From Corynebacterium sp. BD556 (GTDB lineage Bacteria; Actinomycetota; Actinomycetes; Mycobacteriales; Mycobacteriaceae): 64,000 nt of DNA. The stretch is taken from NCBI RefSeq assembly GCF_038452275.1, contig NZ_CP141643.1, positions 992,001-1,056,000 of the forward strand, in the 5' to 3' direction. The position numbers and the translations under genes were made by a program. The notes beneath the pieces were generated by a model. It searched no databases and was not told the origin of the DNA. It saw nothing but the letters and a program-made list of their open reading frames with translations. Positions 46,451-56,999 of this stretch are shown here, in pieces (the first letter of the stretch is position 1; each line of letters opens with the position of its first letter).

Positions 46451-48847
46451 ATGAGCGCGCCGAGAAACACTTTGGAGTTTGCCACCACCGTCAACGGACA
46501 CGTCCGCGGATTTTCCGGTGCAAAACCGGAAAACTCGACAACGAAGAAATTTTGGACAGGCATGTCCGCGGCGGTCGTCGAGCAGCTCGCCGACGATTGG
46601 GATGCCACCAAGAAGGCCTATGCAAAAACCCGCCAACAGGCTTATTTCTCGGCCGAGTTCCTTCAGGGCCGCGCCCTGTTGAACAATTTGACCAATCTCG
46701 GTCTTGTCCGTGAAGCGGAAGAAGCCGCCCGCAATTCCGGCCATGAGCTCTCCGACATCCTCGACGCGGAACACGACGCTGCCCTTGGCAACGGCGGACT
46801 TGGTCGCCTCGCGGCGTGCTTTCTCGATTCCGCGGTAACCCAGGACTTCCCCGTCACCGGCTACGGCTTGCTCTACCGCTACGGCCTATTTCGCCAGGAG
46901 TTCGTCAACGGTTTCCAAAAAGAACACCCCGACGCCTGGAAAGAGTCCTTCTACCCCTTTATCGTGCGTCGCGGCACCCAGCAGCGCGTGGTGCGCTTCG
47001 ACGATGTGAGCGTTCGCGCGGTGCCCTACGACATGCCGATCACCGGCTACGGCACCCGCAATGTGGGCACGCTGCGCCTGTGGGACGCAAAACCGATGGA
47101 TGAGTTCGACTACGACGCTTTTAACCACCAGCGCTTCACCGAGGCCATTTTGGAGCGGGAGGCTGTTCACGACCTGACCCGCGTGCTTTACCCGAACGAT
47201 TCCTCCTATGCCGGCAAGATGCTGCGCGTGCGCCAGCAATACTTCTTCGTCTCGGCTTCCTTACAGGAAATGATTGACAACTACCTCGCCCACCACGGCG
47301 AGGATCTGAAGAACTTCCACGAGTTCAACTCGGTGCAGCTCAATGACACTCACCCGGTGTTAGGCATCCCCGAACTTATGCGCCTGCTGATGGACGAGCA
47401 CGGTTTGGGCTGGGATGAGGCTTGGGAAGTAACCACCAACACCTTCGCCTACACCAACCACACCGTTTTGCAGGAAGCTTTGGAGACGTGGGACGAGTCG
47501 ATTTTCAAGCAGTTGTTCTGGCGCATCTGGGAGATCATCGTCGAGATTGATCGCCGCTACCGGCTGGACATGGAGCAGCGCCGGATCGGCCCGGAGACTG
47601 CCCACTACTATTCGCCCGTCCACGACGGCAAGGTCCACATGGCGTGGATTGCAGCTTATGCCTCCTACTCCATCAATGGTGTGGCGGCGCTGCACACGGA
47701 GATTATCAAACGCGACACCCTCGGGTTTTGGCACAGCCTGTACCCGGAGAAGTTCAACAATAAAACCAACGGGGTCACGCCGCGTCGCTGGCTGCGCATG
47801 TGCAACCCGAAGTTGTCGGAGTTGTTGGATCGCCTGACCGGTTCCGATTCTTGGGTGACGAATCTCGATGAGTTAAGGAAGCTGCGCCCACTGGCCGAAG
47901 ATGACGCGGTGATGAACGAGTTGCGTTCGATTAAGGCAGCAAACAAGGCGGATTTCGCCAAGTGGATCAAGGACTACCAGGGCGATGAGGTAGATACCGA
48001 TTCCATCTTTGACACTCAGATCAAACGCCTGCACGAGTACAAGCGTCAGTTGATGAACGCTCTTTACATTTTGGATTTGTACTTCCGCATCACTGCCGAC
48101 GGTCAGCGCGATATTGCGAAGCGCACCTTCATCTTTGGTGCGAAGGCGGCCCCTGGCTACACGCGCGCGAAAGGCATTATCAAGCTGATCAACGCGATCG
48201 CTGAGTTGGTCAACAACGACCCGGAGGCCTCGAAGTACCTGCATGTGGTGTTCGTGGAGAACTACAATGTTTCGCCGGCGGAGCAGATTATCCCCGCCAC
48301 GGATGTTTCGGAGCAGATCTCCACGGCCGGTAAGGAGGCCTCGGGCACGTCGAACATGAAATTCATGATGAACGGTGCCCTGACTTTGGGCACGATGGAC
48401 GGTGCGAACGTCGAAATCGTTGAGGCGGTCGGTGAGGACAACGCCTTCATCTTCGGTGCGCGCGAAGATGAGCTGGCTCACCTGCGGGCGAGTTACAACC
48501 CTCGCGAGCCTTACGAGCGGGTTCCGGGCCTCAAGCGCGTGATTGACGCGCTTGTCGACGGCACCCTCAACGATTCCGGCTCCGGTGCCTTCGCCGACAT
48601 CCGCACCTCGCTTCTCGACGGCGCCGGCAGCGACGCCCCGGACGTCTACTATGTCCTCGGCGACTACGCAGATTACCGCGACACCCGCGACCGCATGGCC
48701 GCTGTCTACGTCGAAGATCCACTCGCTTGGGCCCGGATGTGCTGGATCAACATTTGCGAGTCGGGCCGATTCTCCTCCGACCGCACCATCCGCGACTACG
48801 CCACCGAGGTGTGGAAGATCGAAGCAACCCCGATCGAGAAAGCTTAG
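46451..48847 (+). CDS. glgP: Glycogen/maltodextrin phosphorylase
   Basis: Cytosolic PLP enzyme releasing glucose 1-phosphate from alpha-1,4-glucans. 798 residues, family length. Signatures: YFSAEFLQGRALLNNL, DAALGNGGLGRLAACFLDS, FNSVQLNDTHPVLGIPELMR and the PLP-lysine motif EASGTSNMKFMMNGALTLGT. The ATG at 46451 has GAGG about 8 bases upstream. It stands alone after the M20 gene (84-base gap). Confidence 0.96.
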   Translation: MSAPRNTLEFATTVNGHVRGFSGAKPENSTTKKFWTGMSAAVVEQLADDWDATKKAYAKTRQQAYFSAEFLQGRALLNNLTNLGLVREAEEAARNSGHELSDILDAEHDAALGNGGLGRLAACFLDSAVTQDFPVTGYGLLYRYGLFRQEFVNGFQKEHPDAWKESFYPFIVRRGTQQRVVRFDDVSVRAVPYDMPITGYGTRNVGTLRLWDAKPMDEFDYDAFNHQRFTEAILEREAVHDLTRVLYPNDSSYAGKMLRVRQQYFFVSASLQEMIDNYLAHHGEDLKNFHEFNSVQLNDTHPVLGIPELMRLLMDEHGLGWDEAWEVTTNTFAYTNHTVLQEALETWDESIFKQLFWRIWEIIVEIDRRYRLDMEQRRIGPETAHYYSPVHDGKVHMAWIAAYASYSINGVAALHTEIIKRDTLGFWHSLYPEKFNNKTNGVTPRRWLRMCNPKLSELLDRLTGSDSWVTNLDELRKLRPLAEDDAVMNELRSIKAANKADFAKWIKDYQGDEVDTDSIFDTQIKRLHEYKRQLMNALYILDLYFRITADGQRDIAKRTFIFGAKAAPGYTRAKGIIKLINAIAELVNNDPEASKYLHVVFVENYNVSPAEQIIPATDVSEQISTAGKEASGTSNMKFMMNGALTLGTMDGANVEIVEAVGEDNAFIFGAREDELAHLRASYNPREPYERVPGLKRVIDALVDGTLNDSGSGAFADIRTSLLDGAGSDAPDVYYVLGDYADYRDTRDRMAAVYVEDPLAWARMCWINICESGRFSSDRTIRDYATEVWKIEATPIEKA

Positions 48848-49240
48848 GTTGACTGCCGGATAAAAGCGCAGCGAGTCTCTCGCGGCCTCGTCGAGGCGGT
48901 GTGCGCGCGACCTTCCCGGCGGCGTGATCCTCAGGCCGCCGTCGCAAGGTAATTGAGCGCGAACTCCTGGTGTCACCGAAAGATACGATGAGAGCTCTCG
49001 CGAGCACCACCGGCAAAACTATGTCGCTTCTCGACGCCCCCAGCGAGCCCACTTTCCGCATCAGCCTTCATGCACATGATCTGCGTTGGGACATCCGCAA
49101 AGCCCCTTAGCCACCCGCGACGACCAAGCTGAGGTTGGGCCTGGTCGACTCCCCCCTCGCTGCCTCGCCCCACTGCCCGGATGCGCCAACCTGGGCCGCG
49201 CGGTGGTGGGGCAACTTTTAATTAACCAACCACGTTTCCC
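48848..49240. other. Gap between convergent glgP and pyk
   Basis: 393 bases with no credible gene. Short frames (for example 40 codons from an ATG at 48987) show no family resemblance or ribosome-binding site. Near the pyk stop, an imperfect repeat (AACCCGCG ... CGTGGTT, about 49225-49252) is followed on minus by an AT-rich run, a weak terminator candidate for pyk. Small inverted repeats such as GAGAGCTCTC (48990-48999) are present. Confidence 0.4.
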
Positions 49241-50665
49241 CTAACGCGGGTTGCGCGTATCCTCACCGAGCTGGTGAACCTGAATCGTATTCGTCGTGCC
49301 GGGCACCCCCGGCGGGGTCCCGGAAACGATGACTACTGTGTCCGCGGGGCTGTAAGCATCCAACTTCAGCAGGTACTCATCAACGATGCTCACCATCTCA
49401 TCGCTGGTACGTACCTCCGGGCACAAAAAGGTCTCCGCACCCCATGTCATGGCTAGCTGCGAGCGCACCTGCTGCACCGGAGTAAACACCAGAATCGGCT
49501 GCTCCGGGTGCAGGCGGGCAACCCGGCGAGCAGTGTCACCGGAGGTGGTGAACGTGACAATTGCACGTGCGTTGAGACGCTTCGCGATCTCCTTGGCAGA
49601 ATAAGAAATCATGCCTCGTTTGGTGCGTGGAACATGGTTGAGCGGGGGCACGTTGCCTGATGTTTCTGCGACGCGCACGATACGTGCCATGGTGCGCACC
49701 ACGTTGTGCGGATCCATACCGACAGAAGTTTCGCCGGAAAGCATGACCGCATCCGCGCCGTCGAGCACCGCATTGGCCACATCGGAGGCCTCCGCACGGG
49801 TAGGGCGGGAGTTGTTAATCATCGAATCAAGCATCTGAGTTGCCACGATGACAGGCTTCGCATTTTCACGGGCAATCTGAATCACCCGCTTTTGCACAAG
49901 CGGGACCTGCTCAAGTGGAATCTCCACACCCAGATCGCCGCGCGCCACCATAACAGCGTCGAAAGCCAAAATGATGGACTCGAGGGCGTCTACAGCCTCC
50001 GGTTTCTCCAATTTAGCGATCACCGGCACGCGCCTTCCGACCTCGTCCATGATCTCGTGAACCAAATCGACATCCGAGGGGGAGCGCACAAAAGACAAAG
50101 CAATAACATCCACGCCGAGCTTCAAAGCGAAGCGCAAGTCCTCTTTGTCCTTTTCCGACAGCGCCGGCACGGAGATATTCATGCCGGGCAAAGAAACCCC
50201 CTTGTTATTGGACACCGGCCCGCCCTCAGTGACCTTCGCCACCACGTCGTTGCCTTCGACGGCGGTGACGGTCAGCGCGACCTTTCCGTCGTCGACAAGC
50301 AGGCGATCTCCGCGCTTAGCGTCTTTCGCTAGCTCCTTGTAGGTGGTCGAGACTCTATCGTGCGTCCCCTCGATATCCTCGGTGGTGATGCGCACTTCCT
50401 CACCAGTTTCCCAGCGAGTTTCATTGTCCTTGAAACGGCCCAGACGAATCTTCGGACCCTGCAGGTCAGCGAGCACACCGACTGCCTTACCCGTCTTATC
50501 AGTGGCTTCCCGCACCCAACGGTAGTTGCGCTCATGATCGGAGTGCTCACCGTGCGAAAAGTTCAGGCGGGCCACGTCCATACCGTCGCGGACCAGACCA
50601 ATGATGGCCTCCTCGCTGGCAACGGCGGGCCCGAGAGTACACACGATCTTCGTTCTTCTATCCAC
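49241..50665 (-). CDS. pyk: Pyruvate kinase
   Basis: Glycolytic enzyme making pyruvate and ATP from phosphoenolpyruvate. 474 residues. MDRRTKIVCTLGPAVASEEA and GMDVARLNFSHGEHSDH mark the N-terminal active site. The signature around the catalytic Lys is VIAKLEKPEAVDAL, and the metal/PEP site is MVARGDLGVEIPLEQVPLVQ. Start is GTG 50665 with a GGGTGG site upstream. It is 66 bases downstream of lgt on the same strand. Confidence 0.97.
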   Translation of the reverse strand: MDRRTKIVCTLGPAVASEEAIIGLVRDGMDVARLNFSHGEHSDHERNYRWVREATDKTGKAVGVLADLQGPKIRLGRFKDNETRWETGEEVRITTEDIEGTHDRVSTTYKELAKDAKRGDRLLVDDGKVALTVTAVEGNDVVAKVTEGGPVSNNKGVSLPGMNISVPALSEKDKEDLRFALKLGVDVIALSFVRSPSDVDLVHEIMDEVGRRVPVIAKLEKPEAVDALESIILAFDAVMVARGDLGVEIPLEQVPLVQKRVIQIARENAKPVIVATQMLDSMINNSRPTRAEASDVANAVLDGADAVMLSGETSVGMDPHNVVRTMARIVRVAETSGNVPPLNHVPRTKRGMISYSAKEIAKRLNARAIVTFTTSGDTARRVARLHPEQPILVFTPVQQVRSQLAMTWGAETFLCPEVRTSDEMVSIVDEYLLKLDAYSPADTVVIVSGTPPGVPGTTNTIQVHQLGEDTRNPR

Positions 50666-50731
50666 GTAATTACCACCCTAGCTATCTGATTGGCACGAAA
50701 CGACGGGGCTGGGATCTTTGGTCTCTTGCGG

Positions 50732-51682
50732 TCACGTTCTACTGTTGCCACCGTACTCGCCACGCGGCTTTCCCGCCGTGCGAGCGGGCGCTTCGGCTGA
50801 CGCTGTGTCGGCGTTGAAGTGCGGATCGACCTCGAATCGAGTCTCGCGTCCGCGCCGGAGCCGGAAGAAAACGATGGTCGCGGCGATAAACAAAATGCTG
50901 CTGACCCACGTGTTCACCCGCAACCCAAAGATGAGGTTTGCCTCATCAGCACGCATCAGTTCCACACCGAAGCGACCCAGCGTGTAACCCGCCACATACA
51001 GGGCAAAGACACGTCCGTGTCCGAGCACCGCCTTGCGGTCTACCCACATGAGCAACGCAAAAACCAGGACGTTCCAGATCAGTTCGTAGAGAAAGGTCGG
51101 GTGGACACTGGCGATAATCTCGCCGGTGGAATGCCCGGTCAACGGGGCATAGTTTCCCATCTCGTCGACGCGGTAGTAAATGTCTAACGCCCACGGCACA
51201 TCGGTAGGTCGGCCGTAGAGCTCCTGATTAAACCAGTTCCCCAACCGGCCAATGCCCTGGGCGAGCACGATGCCAGGGGCGGCGGCATCAGCAAAGGGCG
51301 CAAGCGGCAATCCCTTGTGTCGCAGCAGCATCCACACCGCCACCGAGCCAAGCGCCACCGCTCCCCAAATACCAAGGCCACCGCCGGTGATGTTGAAAGC
51401 GGCCCAGGGGTTTTTGCCGGCGCCGAAGTACTTGTCGTAATCCGTGATCACGTGGTAAAGCCGCCCACCGACGATGCCAGCGGGAATGGCCACGATCGCC
51501 GCATCCCACACCACATCCGGGTTGCCGCCGCGTGCGGTGTAGCGCCTGATGGTTAACCACAGCGCGACGACGATGCCGGTAATGATGCACAGCGCGTAGG
51601 CGCGGATCGGCACGGGTCCGATGTACCACACACCCTGCGGCGGGGACGGAATGTTGGCCAAGATAGTAGTTTCCACGCCCAA
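50732..51682 (-). CDS. lgt: Prolipoprotein diacylglyceryl transferase
   Basis: Membrane enzyme that adds diacylglycerol to the lipobox cysteine of prolipoproteins. 316 residues with about seven helices. The Lgt signature [20 protein letters not shown], with its essential Arg and Asn-Gln, is present, as are [17 protein letters not shown] and [11 protein letters not shown]. The start is TTG 51682 or GTG 51676; an AGGG lies about 7 bases before the TTG. A lipoprotein substrate is encoded at the right edge of the window. Confidence 0.95.
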   Translation of the reverse strand: MGVETTILANIPSPPQGVWYIGPVPIRAYALCIITGIVVALWLTIRRYTARGGNPDVVWDAAIVAIPAGIVGGRLYHVITDYDKYFGAGKNPWAAFNITGGGLGIWGAVALGSVAVWMLLRHKGLPLAPFADAAAPGIVLAQGIGRLGNWFNQELYGRPTDVPWALDIYYRVDEMGNYAPLTGHSTGEIIASVHPTFLYELIWNVLVFALLMWVDRKAVLGHGRVFALYVAGYTLGRFGVELMRADEANLIFGLRVNTWVSSILFIAATIVFFRLRRGRETRFEVDPHFNADTASAEAPARTAGKPRGEYGGNSRT

Positions 51683-51714
51683 CAGTGTGCCCTACGGTGC
51701 AGCCGCGGGAAAGA

Positions 51715-52542
51715 TCAATCCCGGGAAGGGCAGGCTGGGTGCTGGCCGGCGGCAACTAAGCGCCGCGTGGCAGAGAGGATGTCCTCGCTGCTCATCACGG
51801 CTTCCGCGGCGAGCACGGCGTCGGCGCCGGATGAGGCAGCGTCGATCAGATCGCGGGCGTTGCGCACACCCCCGAGGCTGATCTTGAGTGTTTCGGTCGG
51901 AAGGCCGGGAACAATGCTGTGGAAGGCGTTACGGTTTAAAGCGTTAGTGTCGAAGGACCACGAGTTCACCGCGACGATTTTCGCCCCGGCCCGCAACGCG
52001 CGGTCCGCTTCTTCCGGGGTGCGAACCTCCGCCATGACAGCCATGCCGAGGCTCTCGGCGCGGTCCAGCAACGCTTCGAAGCGTGCCTGCTCCAAGATGC
52101 CAAGCTGCAAAGGGATCATGTCAGCGCCGAAACAACGAGCCTCATGAATCTGGTAAGGGTCGACGATGACGTCACGACACACCATGGGTAGGTTCACCGC
52201 CGCGCGTGCCGCCGCCATGTCCTTCAACGAACCGCCGAAACGGACCCGCTCCGTCTGACAGGCGATGAGGTGGGCGCCGCCTTCTTCGATGGCGCGGGCG
52301 ACATCTTCGACACTCAAACCGGAGGCGGAAAACGGCGCGGTCGGCCCATGAACTGGGGATGTGCGCTTAATTTCGACGATGATGCCGCAGCCTGAACGCA
52401 ACAGGGCACCACAGGCGTCGCGCGTGGGTTCCATGTCCCGGGAACGCGCCTTGACATCCTGGAAGGACAATTGCGCCTCGCGCTTTTCAACATCGCGCAA
52501 GACACTTGCAACAATGCTGTTGACTGGCTTGGCAGTCGTCAT
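51715..52542 (-). CDS. TrpC-like (indole-3-glycerol-phosphate synthase family) protein with altered active site
   Basis: 275-residue TIM barrel from ATG 52542 (GGGAGGG upstream). Alignment with characterised IGPS is good over the whole length: E57 and K59 (VEIKRTSP), E172 (MAEVRTPEE) and N193 (AVNSWSF) are kept. But the catalytic Lys of the KDF motif is R123 (CRDVIVDPYQ). The Glu-Ser of the AESG motif is L223-G224 (KISLGGV), and the phosphate-binding Gly-Ser of strand 8 is A246-E247 (VLAAEAVM). It may be a non-canonical or regulatory relative rather than a working tryptophan enzyme. No other trp genes are adjacent, only a Trp-associated membrane protein upstream. Confidence 0.82.
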   Translation of the reverse strand: MTTAKPVNSIVASVLRDVEKREAQLSFQDVKARSRDMEPTRDACGALLRSGCGIIVEIKRTSPVHGPTAPFSASGLSVEDVARAIEEGGAHLIACQTERVRFGGSLKDMAAARAAVNLPMVCRDVIVDPYQIHEARCFGADMIPLQLGILEQARFEALLDRAESLGMAVMAEVRTPEEADRALRAGAKIVAVNSWSFDTNALNRNAFHSIVPGLPTETLKISLGGVRNARDLIDAASSGADAVLAAEAVMSSEDILSATRRLVAAGQHPACPSRD

Positions 52543-52635
52543 CGCCGCCCTCCCATTAGAGGCCAAGAATCTGTCTACACCCAGGGTATCTGCAGTTCAG
52601 TTGCGTACGAAATTACCCCCTGGGCAACCAGGCGG

Positions 52636-53346
52636 CTACAGGCTTGTCCCCCTTTGCTCACCGCCGGTATCGGTCGGGTCAATATCAGCGTCGAGGGCGT
52701 CCCACATAACCCGGCCCGAATCCGGGCTTGACGCGAGGTCACCCGCGATTTTCTCCCGACGTACCGCCTCAGTTTCATACTTGTTCAGCGCCGCCGAGTC
52801 CAACCCCGGACGAAGGGCAACACACACCCCTCCGACCGCAGCGAGGACGAACCCGCCCAAGGTGAGAACCGGGTAGGGCGAGTTCAGGGAAACATCCGTG
52901 ATCTCCGCCCAGCTTGCGATCGCGTCCGCACGCGGCCCTGAGGCCGATTGCATGTCCTCGTAGCCCGCGGTGAGGATCGCATGAACGCGAGCGAAGTCAG
53001 GTTCTGTGATCAACAGTTTCAGCGGGGACAGTGCCGCCGCAGCGGAGGCCACAGCGGCGATCACGCCGACGATGCGCCGACCCAGGCGCCGCAAGGACAG
53101 CGCCGCGACGGCCGCGGCGAGAAGCAGAAGCGACACGGCAGCCGATTCCGTCGACCAGTCTGCGCCAGCGAGCACGGTTTGGCCGCTGCCAGCTCGGTCA
53201 TCGAAATAAAGCACCGTCATCCAGCTCGCCCGGGAAAAACCGGCAACTACCAGTCCTCCTAGTGCCATCAGCAGCGCGCCGAGGCGGGCGGCGCGTTTGC
53301 TGCTTTTAACGTCTGCCTCCGTCACCTCGTGTGCGGGTTTAGGCAT
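52636..53346 (-). CDS. Trp-biosynthesis-associated membrane protein (TIGR02234 type)
   Basis: 236 residues with four hydrophobic helices (about 20-40, 60-80, 85-105 and 155-175 by eye) and hydrophilic ends. It resembles the actinobacterial membrane family that usually sits beside trpC (Rv1610 type); the function is unknown. The ATG at 53346 has GGAGG 9 bases upstream and overlaps the hisI stop by 8 bases, so it is cotranscribed with the histidine genes. Upstream in-frame codons run through hisI and are rejected. Confidence 0.8.
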   Translation of the reverse strand: MPKPAHEVTEADVKSSKRAARLGALLMALGGLVVAGFSRASWMTVLYFDDRAGSGQTVLAGADWSTESAAVSLLLLAAAVAALSLRRLGRRIVGVIAAVASAAAALSPLKLLITEPDFARVHAILTAGYEDMQSASGPRADAIASWAEITDVSLNSPYPVLTLGGFVLAAVGGVCVALRPGLDSAALNKYETEAVRREKIAGDLASSPDSGRVMWDALDADIDPTDTGGEQRGTSL

Positions 53347-53710
53347 TGGCCGTGCCTCCGAGGAGTTGATCGCTGTCGAAGCAGGTGTGGTCGCCCGTAT
53401 GGCAGGCTGCTCCTTGTTGGCGCACAGTGTAGAGCACGGTGTCTCCGTCGCAGTCAAGACGAACCGAGGTGACCTCCTGGGTGTGCCCGCTGGTTTGACC
53501 CTTAATCCAATACTCATTGCGTGAACGGGAGAAATAGGTGCCCTGCCGGGTGGCCAGAGTGTGGGCGAGTGCATGGTCGTCGACCCACGCCATCATCAGC
53601 ACGTCCCCGGTGCCTTCCTCCTGCACGATCGCGGGAATTAAACCCGCGTCGTTGCGCTTCAAACGGGCGGCAATCCCGGCGTCAAGGTCGAAGTCAGCCG
53701 GGTTAGTCAC
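53339..53710 (-). CDS. hisI: Phosphoribosyl-AMP cyclohydrolase
   Basis: Third step of histidine synthesis: opens the purine ring of phosphoribosyl-AMP. 123 residues, single-domain form without the HisE part. Zinc and metal ligands: [20 protein letters not shown] and the final [24 protein letters not shown] and [16 protein letters not shown] are family blocks. It overlaps hisF by 4 bases. Confidence 0.96.
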   Translation of the reverse strand: MTNPADFDLDAGIAARLKRNDAGLIPAIVQEEGTGDVLMMAWVDDHALAHTLATRQGTYFSRSRNEYWIKGQTSGHTQEVTSVRLDCDGDTVLYTVRQQGAACHTGDHTCFDSDQLLGGTANA

Positions 53711-54480
53711 CGGACTACCTTCCCCGCCGCACGCAGGGCATCTTTGACCTCGTTGATGGACACTTCCTTGAAGTGGAAGATCGAGGCGGCGAGCACAGCA
53801 TCCGCCCCGGCGGCAACCGCCGGGGGGAAATGTTCTGCCGCACCAGCGCCACCGGAGGCGATAACGGGAATGGACACCGCTGCGCGCACCGCGCGCACAA
53901 GGTCGAGGTCGAAGCCTGCCTTTGTGCCGTCGCCGTCCATGGAGTTGAGCAAAATTTCCCCGACTCCAAGGTCTTCACCTGTGCGGGCCCATTCGACGGC
54001 GTCAATGCCGGCGGAGCGGGTTCCGCCGTGGGTGGTGACCTCGAAGCCTGAAGGTTGCGGCTGGCCGCCTTCGGGCACGCGGCGCGCATCGACAGACAGC
54101 ACGATGCACTGCGCCCCGAACTGCTCCGAGAGTTTGCGTAGAAGCTTCGGGTCTGCGATCGCCGCGGTGTTGACGCTGACTTTGTCGGCGCCGGCTCGCA
54201 AAAGCTCGCGCACATCGTCGGCGGTGCGCACTCCTCCGCCGACAGTGAGAGGAATGAACACTTCGTCGGCGGTGCGGCGCACCACATCTAGCATGGTGCC
54301 GCGGCCTTGTTTGGAGGCTGTGACATCCAGGAAAGTCAGTTCGTCGGCACCTTCGTCGTTGTAGCGCTTGGCCAATTCCACTGGGTCGCCGGCGTCACGG
54401 AGGTTTTCAAAGTTGACGCCTTTGACCACCCGACCATCGTCTACGTCCAGGCAGGGGATTATTCGGATCGCAACGCTCAT
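53707..54480 (-). CDS. hisF: Imidazole glycerol phosphate synthase, cyclase subunit HisF
   Basis: 257-residue TIM barrel that, with HisH, makes imidazole glycerol phosphate and AICAR. Catalytic Asp residues lie in [17 protein letters not shown] and the second in [17 protein letters not shown]. Phosphate loops: [15 protein letters not shown] and [11 protein letters not shown]. It has 4-base overlaps with both impA upstream and hisI downstream. Confidence 0.97.
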   Translation of the reverse strand: MSVAIRIIPCLDVDDGRVVKGVNFENLRDAGDPVELAKRYNDEGADELTFLDVTASKQGRGTMLDVVRRTADEVFIPLTVGGGVRTADDVRELLRAGADKVSVNTAAIADPKLLRKLSEQFGAQCIVLSVDARRVPEGGQPQPSGFEVTTHGGTRSAGIDAVEWARTGEDLGVGEILLNSMDGDGTKAGFDLDLVRAVRAAVSIPVIASGGAGAAEHFPPAVAAGADAVLAASIFHFKEVSINEVKDALRAAGKVVR

Positions 54481-55301
54481 CGCTGTGCACCGGGCCTTTC
54501 TGCATCGTTGCCGCCATTTTCAGATGCAGCCATCGTACGCAGTGCGATCTCGTGGGCTTGGCGGGTCCCCGCAACAGCACACTCGGCGCTGAGGGTCCAG
54601 GGGTTGCCGAGTTCATCGGTGACTTCCGCACCAGCGCAGCGCGCCAGCAGCACGCCGGCGCTGTTATCCCACAGGTGCGGGCTAAAGCTTATCGACGCAC
54701 TGTAAATGCCCTGGGCCACGAAGGCGTAGTCCACTCCGACCGACCCGGAGATCCTGGTGCGCAGCGATGAGGCGGCAAGTTGGCTCATGATGTGCAGCCT
54801 TTTATTTGTCGGCCAGCCCTGCGAGTCTGGGGAACTGACCGAGCCCACCCCAACCTGCGCACCCAGGTCGCAACTGTGGCCCAATGGTGGCAAAGCCATG
54901 CCGTTGAGGTAGACGGGTCCGCCGTCGATGCCGGTCAGGCGCATATCCATCAGGGGAACATCGGTGACCGCCACGACCGGTTGGCCGTCCATGATCAAAG
55001 AAACCAAAATTGCGCAATTGGGGTTGCCGGAGGAATAGTTCGAGGTGCCATCGATCGGATCGACCACCCAGCATGCCTTTGGGTCGAGCCGTCCACCTTG
55101 CTCCTCGCCGTGGACGGGAAGTCCGGTGGCGGCAATGAGGCGTTCACGCAAAAGGGTTTCAATCGCCACATCAGCCTCGGTGGCGAAGTCACCATTTGAT
55201 TTGAACAGGGCAGGTGCAGCCCCGAGGTGAGAGATAAATACCTCGCGGGCCTCGCCGACAATGTCCTCGGCAATTCTGAGGTAGTCCGCCAACGTCGTCA
55301 T
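54477..55301 (-). CDS. impA: Inositol-monophosphatase family enzyme in the his operon
   Basis: 274 residues from ATG 55301, with AGGAGGT 5 bases upstream. Metal-binding motifs: [22 protein letters not shown] and [12 protein letters not shown]. In C. glutamicum the equivalent gene (impA) lies between hisA and hisF. The family includes inositol-1-phosphatases and histidinol-phosphatases; which applies here cannot be decided from sequence. Position makes a histidinol-phosphatase role possible, though in C. glutamicum that activity (HisN) is encoded elsewhere. Confidence 0.9.
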   Translation of the reverse strand: MTTLADYLRIAEDIVGEAREVFISHLGAAPALFKSNGDFATEADVAIETLLRERLIAATGLPVHGEEQGGRLDPKACWVVDPIDGTSNYSSGNPNCAILVSLIMDGQPVVAVTDVPLMDMRLTGIDGGPVYLNGMALPPLGHSCDLGAQVGVGSVSSPDSQGWPTNKRLHIMSQLAASSLRTRISGSVGVDYAFVAQGIYSASISFSPHLWDNSAGVLLARCAGAEVTDELGNPWTLSAECAVAGTRQAHEIALRTMAASENGGNDAERPGAQR

Positions 55302-55317
55302 GGCACCTCCTGTGTCA

Positions 55318-56052
55318 CTAACTACTTGTCCGTTGCAGCGCCTCCGCCAAAGTGAAGCGGTTTTCGTAGAGCGCTTTGCCAATGATTGCTGAATCGATGC
55401 CCTCGTCGAGGTAAGCGGCGAGCGCGGTGATGTCGTCTAACGTGGCGATGCCCCCGGAAGCTGTGACGAAAGCGTCCGTGGCGGCGGAGACTTCACGCAA
55501 AAAGTCAATGTTCGGCCCCGCCAGGGTGCCGTCGCGGCTGACGTCGGTGACGACGAAGCGGCGACAGCCAGCGGCATCGAAACGCTCAACGACCTCCCAA
55601 ACGTCTCCGCCGTCCGATGTCCAGCCGTCTCCTTTGGTACGCCACTGACCCCCCTCCTTACGCACGGCGATGTCGATGGCGATTTTCTCGCCGTGGCGCT
55701 TGATGGCATCGCTGGTCCACTCGGGGTTTTTAAGCGCGGCCGTGCCGATGTTGACGCGCTGCGCGCCGGTGGCTAAGGCCCGCTCTAGCGAGGCGTCGTC
55801 GCGGATACCGCCGGTGAGCTCCACGTTGATGTCCAACGCGCGGGTAATTTCCGCCATCAGCTCGTGGTTGGAACCGCGGCCAAACGCCGCATCGAGGTCC
55901 ACAAAGTGCAGCCAGGTCGCACCTTGTTCCTGCCACTTCAGCGCGGCTTCCAGCGGCGCACCGTAGTTCTTCTCGGTTCCCGCCTCACCTTGTTCCAGGC
56001 GCACTGCCTGGCCGTCGACAACATCTACCGCGGGAAGAAGTGTGAAATCCAT
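55318..56052 (-). CDS. hisA: ProFAR isomerase HisA
   Basis: 244-residue TIM barrel; fourth step of histidine synthesis. In actinobacteria the related PriA also isomerises phosphoribosylanthranilate for tryptophan. [19 protein letters not shown] holds the catalytic Asp; [18 protein letters not shown] and [18 protein letters not shown] are family blocks. Start is ATG 56052 with AGGA 8 bases upstream. Whether it is HisA-only or bifunctional PriA depends on whether a trpF is present elsewhere. Confidence 0.95.
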   Translation of the reverse strand: MDFTLLPAVDVVDGQAVRLEQGEAGTEKNYGAPLEAALKWQEQGATWLHFVDLDAAFGRGSNHELMAEITRALDINVELTGGIRDDASLERALATGAQRVNIGTAALKNPEWTSDAIKRHGEKIAIDIAVRKEGGQWRTKGDGWTSDGGDVWEVVERFDAAGCRRFVVTDVSRDGTLAGPNIDFLREVSAATDAFVTASGGIATLDDITALAAYLDEGIDSAIIGKALYENRFTLAEALQRTSS

Positions 56053-56066
56053 AGCGGCTATCCTAG

Positions 56067-56717
56067 CTAAAGGGTTGCGCACCAGTTTTGCAGCAGCTTC
56101 AGTCCGGCCTCGCCGGACTTCTCCGGGTGGAACTGAGTGGCCCACAGGGGACCATTTTCCACTGCTGCAACGAAACGGCTGCGTCCATGAGTGGCCCAGG
56201 ACACTTTCGGCGGGGCGATGAACTCGTCGGCGATCATCTCCCACTTCTGCACGCCGAAGGAGTGTACGAAGTAGAAGCGGGTGCGCGAGTCGAGCCCGGC
56301 GAAAAGCTCCGATTCCGGCGCCACGTCAACGGTGTTCCAACCCATGTGAGGCAAAATATCTGCCTCTAGCTTGTCGACGGTCCCCGGCCACTCGCCCATC
56401 CCCCGAGTGTCCACGCCGTGTTCTACTCCGCGGTCGAAAAGCACCTGCAGTCCCACGCAGATACCCAGCACAGGGCGCGACCCGGCGAGGCGCTGCCCGA
56501 CGATGCGCGGGCCGTTGACCTCACGCAGACCACGCATGCAGGCGTCGAAGCTTCCTACGCCGGGCACCACCAAACCGTCCGCCTCGATGGCGACGGAGAA
56601 ATCTTGGGTGACGGTGACCTGCGCTCCGACATGTTCTAGGGCGCGTTGGGCCGAGCGGATATTGCCCGCTCCGTAGTCCAAAAGAGCCACGTGGGGCTGG
56701 CGCTGAGTTGTGGTCAT
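56067..56717 (-). CDS. hisH: Imidazole glycerol phosphate synthase, glutaminase subunit HisH
   Basis: 216-residue class I glutamine amidotransferase feeding ammonia to HisF. The nucleophile C87 is in [11 protein letters not shown]; the His-Glu pair is near the C-terminus ([11 protein letters not shown]). The N-terminal [18 protein letters not shown] is standard. Start ATG 56717 has only a weak Shine-Dalgarno. hisA follows 14 bases later. Confidence 0.95.
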   Translation of the reverse strand: MTTTQRQPHVALLDYGAGNIRSAQRALEHVGAQVTVTQDFSVAIEADGLVVPGVGSFDACMRGLREVNGPRIVGQRLAGSRPVLGICVGLQVLFDRGVEHGVDTRGMGEWPGTVDKLEADILPHMGWNTVDVAPESELFAGLDSRTRFYFVHSFGVQKWEMIADEFIAPPKVSWATHGRSRFVAAVENGPLWATQFHPEKSGEAGLKLLQNWCATL

Positions 56718-56999
56718 ACCTGCAACTCTAGCGCTACTTCCCGGAGAAACTGTGCCCAATGCAGAAGCTGGGAAGTCACATCCCCCAGTTGCGGATAGAA
56801 GTTAGTTTGGGTGAATAACCGTGCGGGACTGCGTTTTTCCAGGTGCGGCTGGGCGTACGTGTTGGTGGGCGGGTGCACAACGCTGTTGGCAGTGTCCGGG
56901 TTTTCGGCGCGGAGGGGTTTGGTTGACTAGCAGTGTGCGAAACGCTCGGGTGCTGCCCTTGCGACGCCGACCCGCGCTGCGACCGCGCAAAGGTAAGGC
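56718..56999. other. Gap inside the his cluster between the MFS gene and hisH
   Basis: 282 bases without a credible gene. No terminator hairpin stands out. hisH-A-impA-F-I could have a separate promoter here. In C. glutamicum a further small gene occupies this part of the cluster, but I see no clear remnant of it. Confidence 0.4.
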
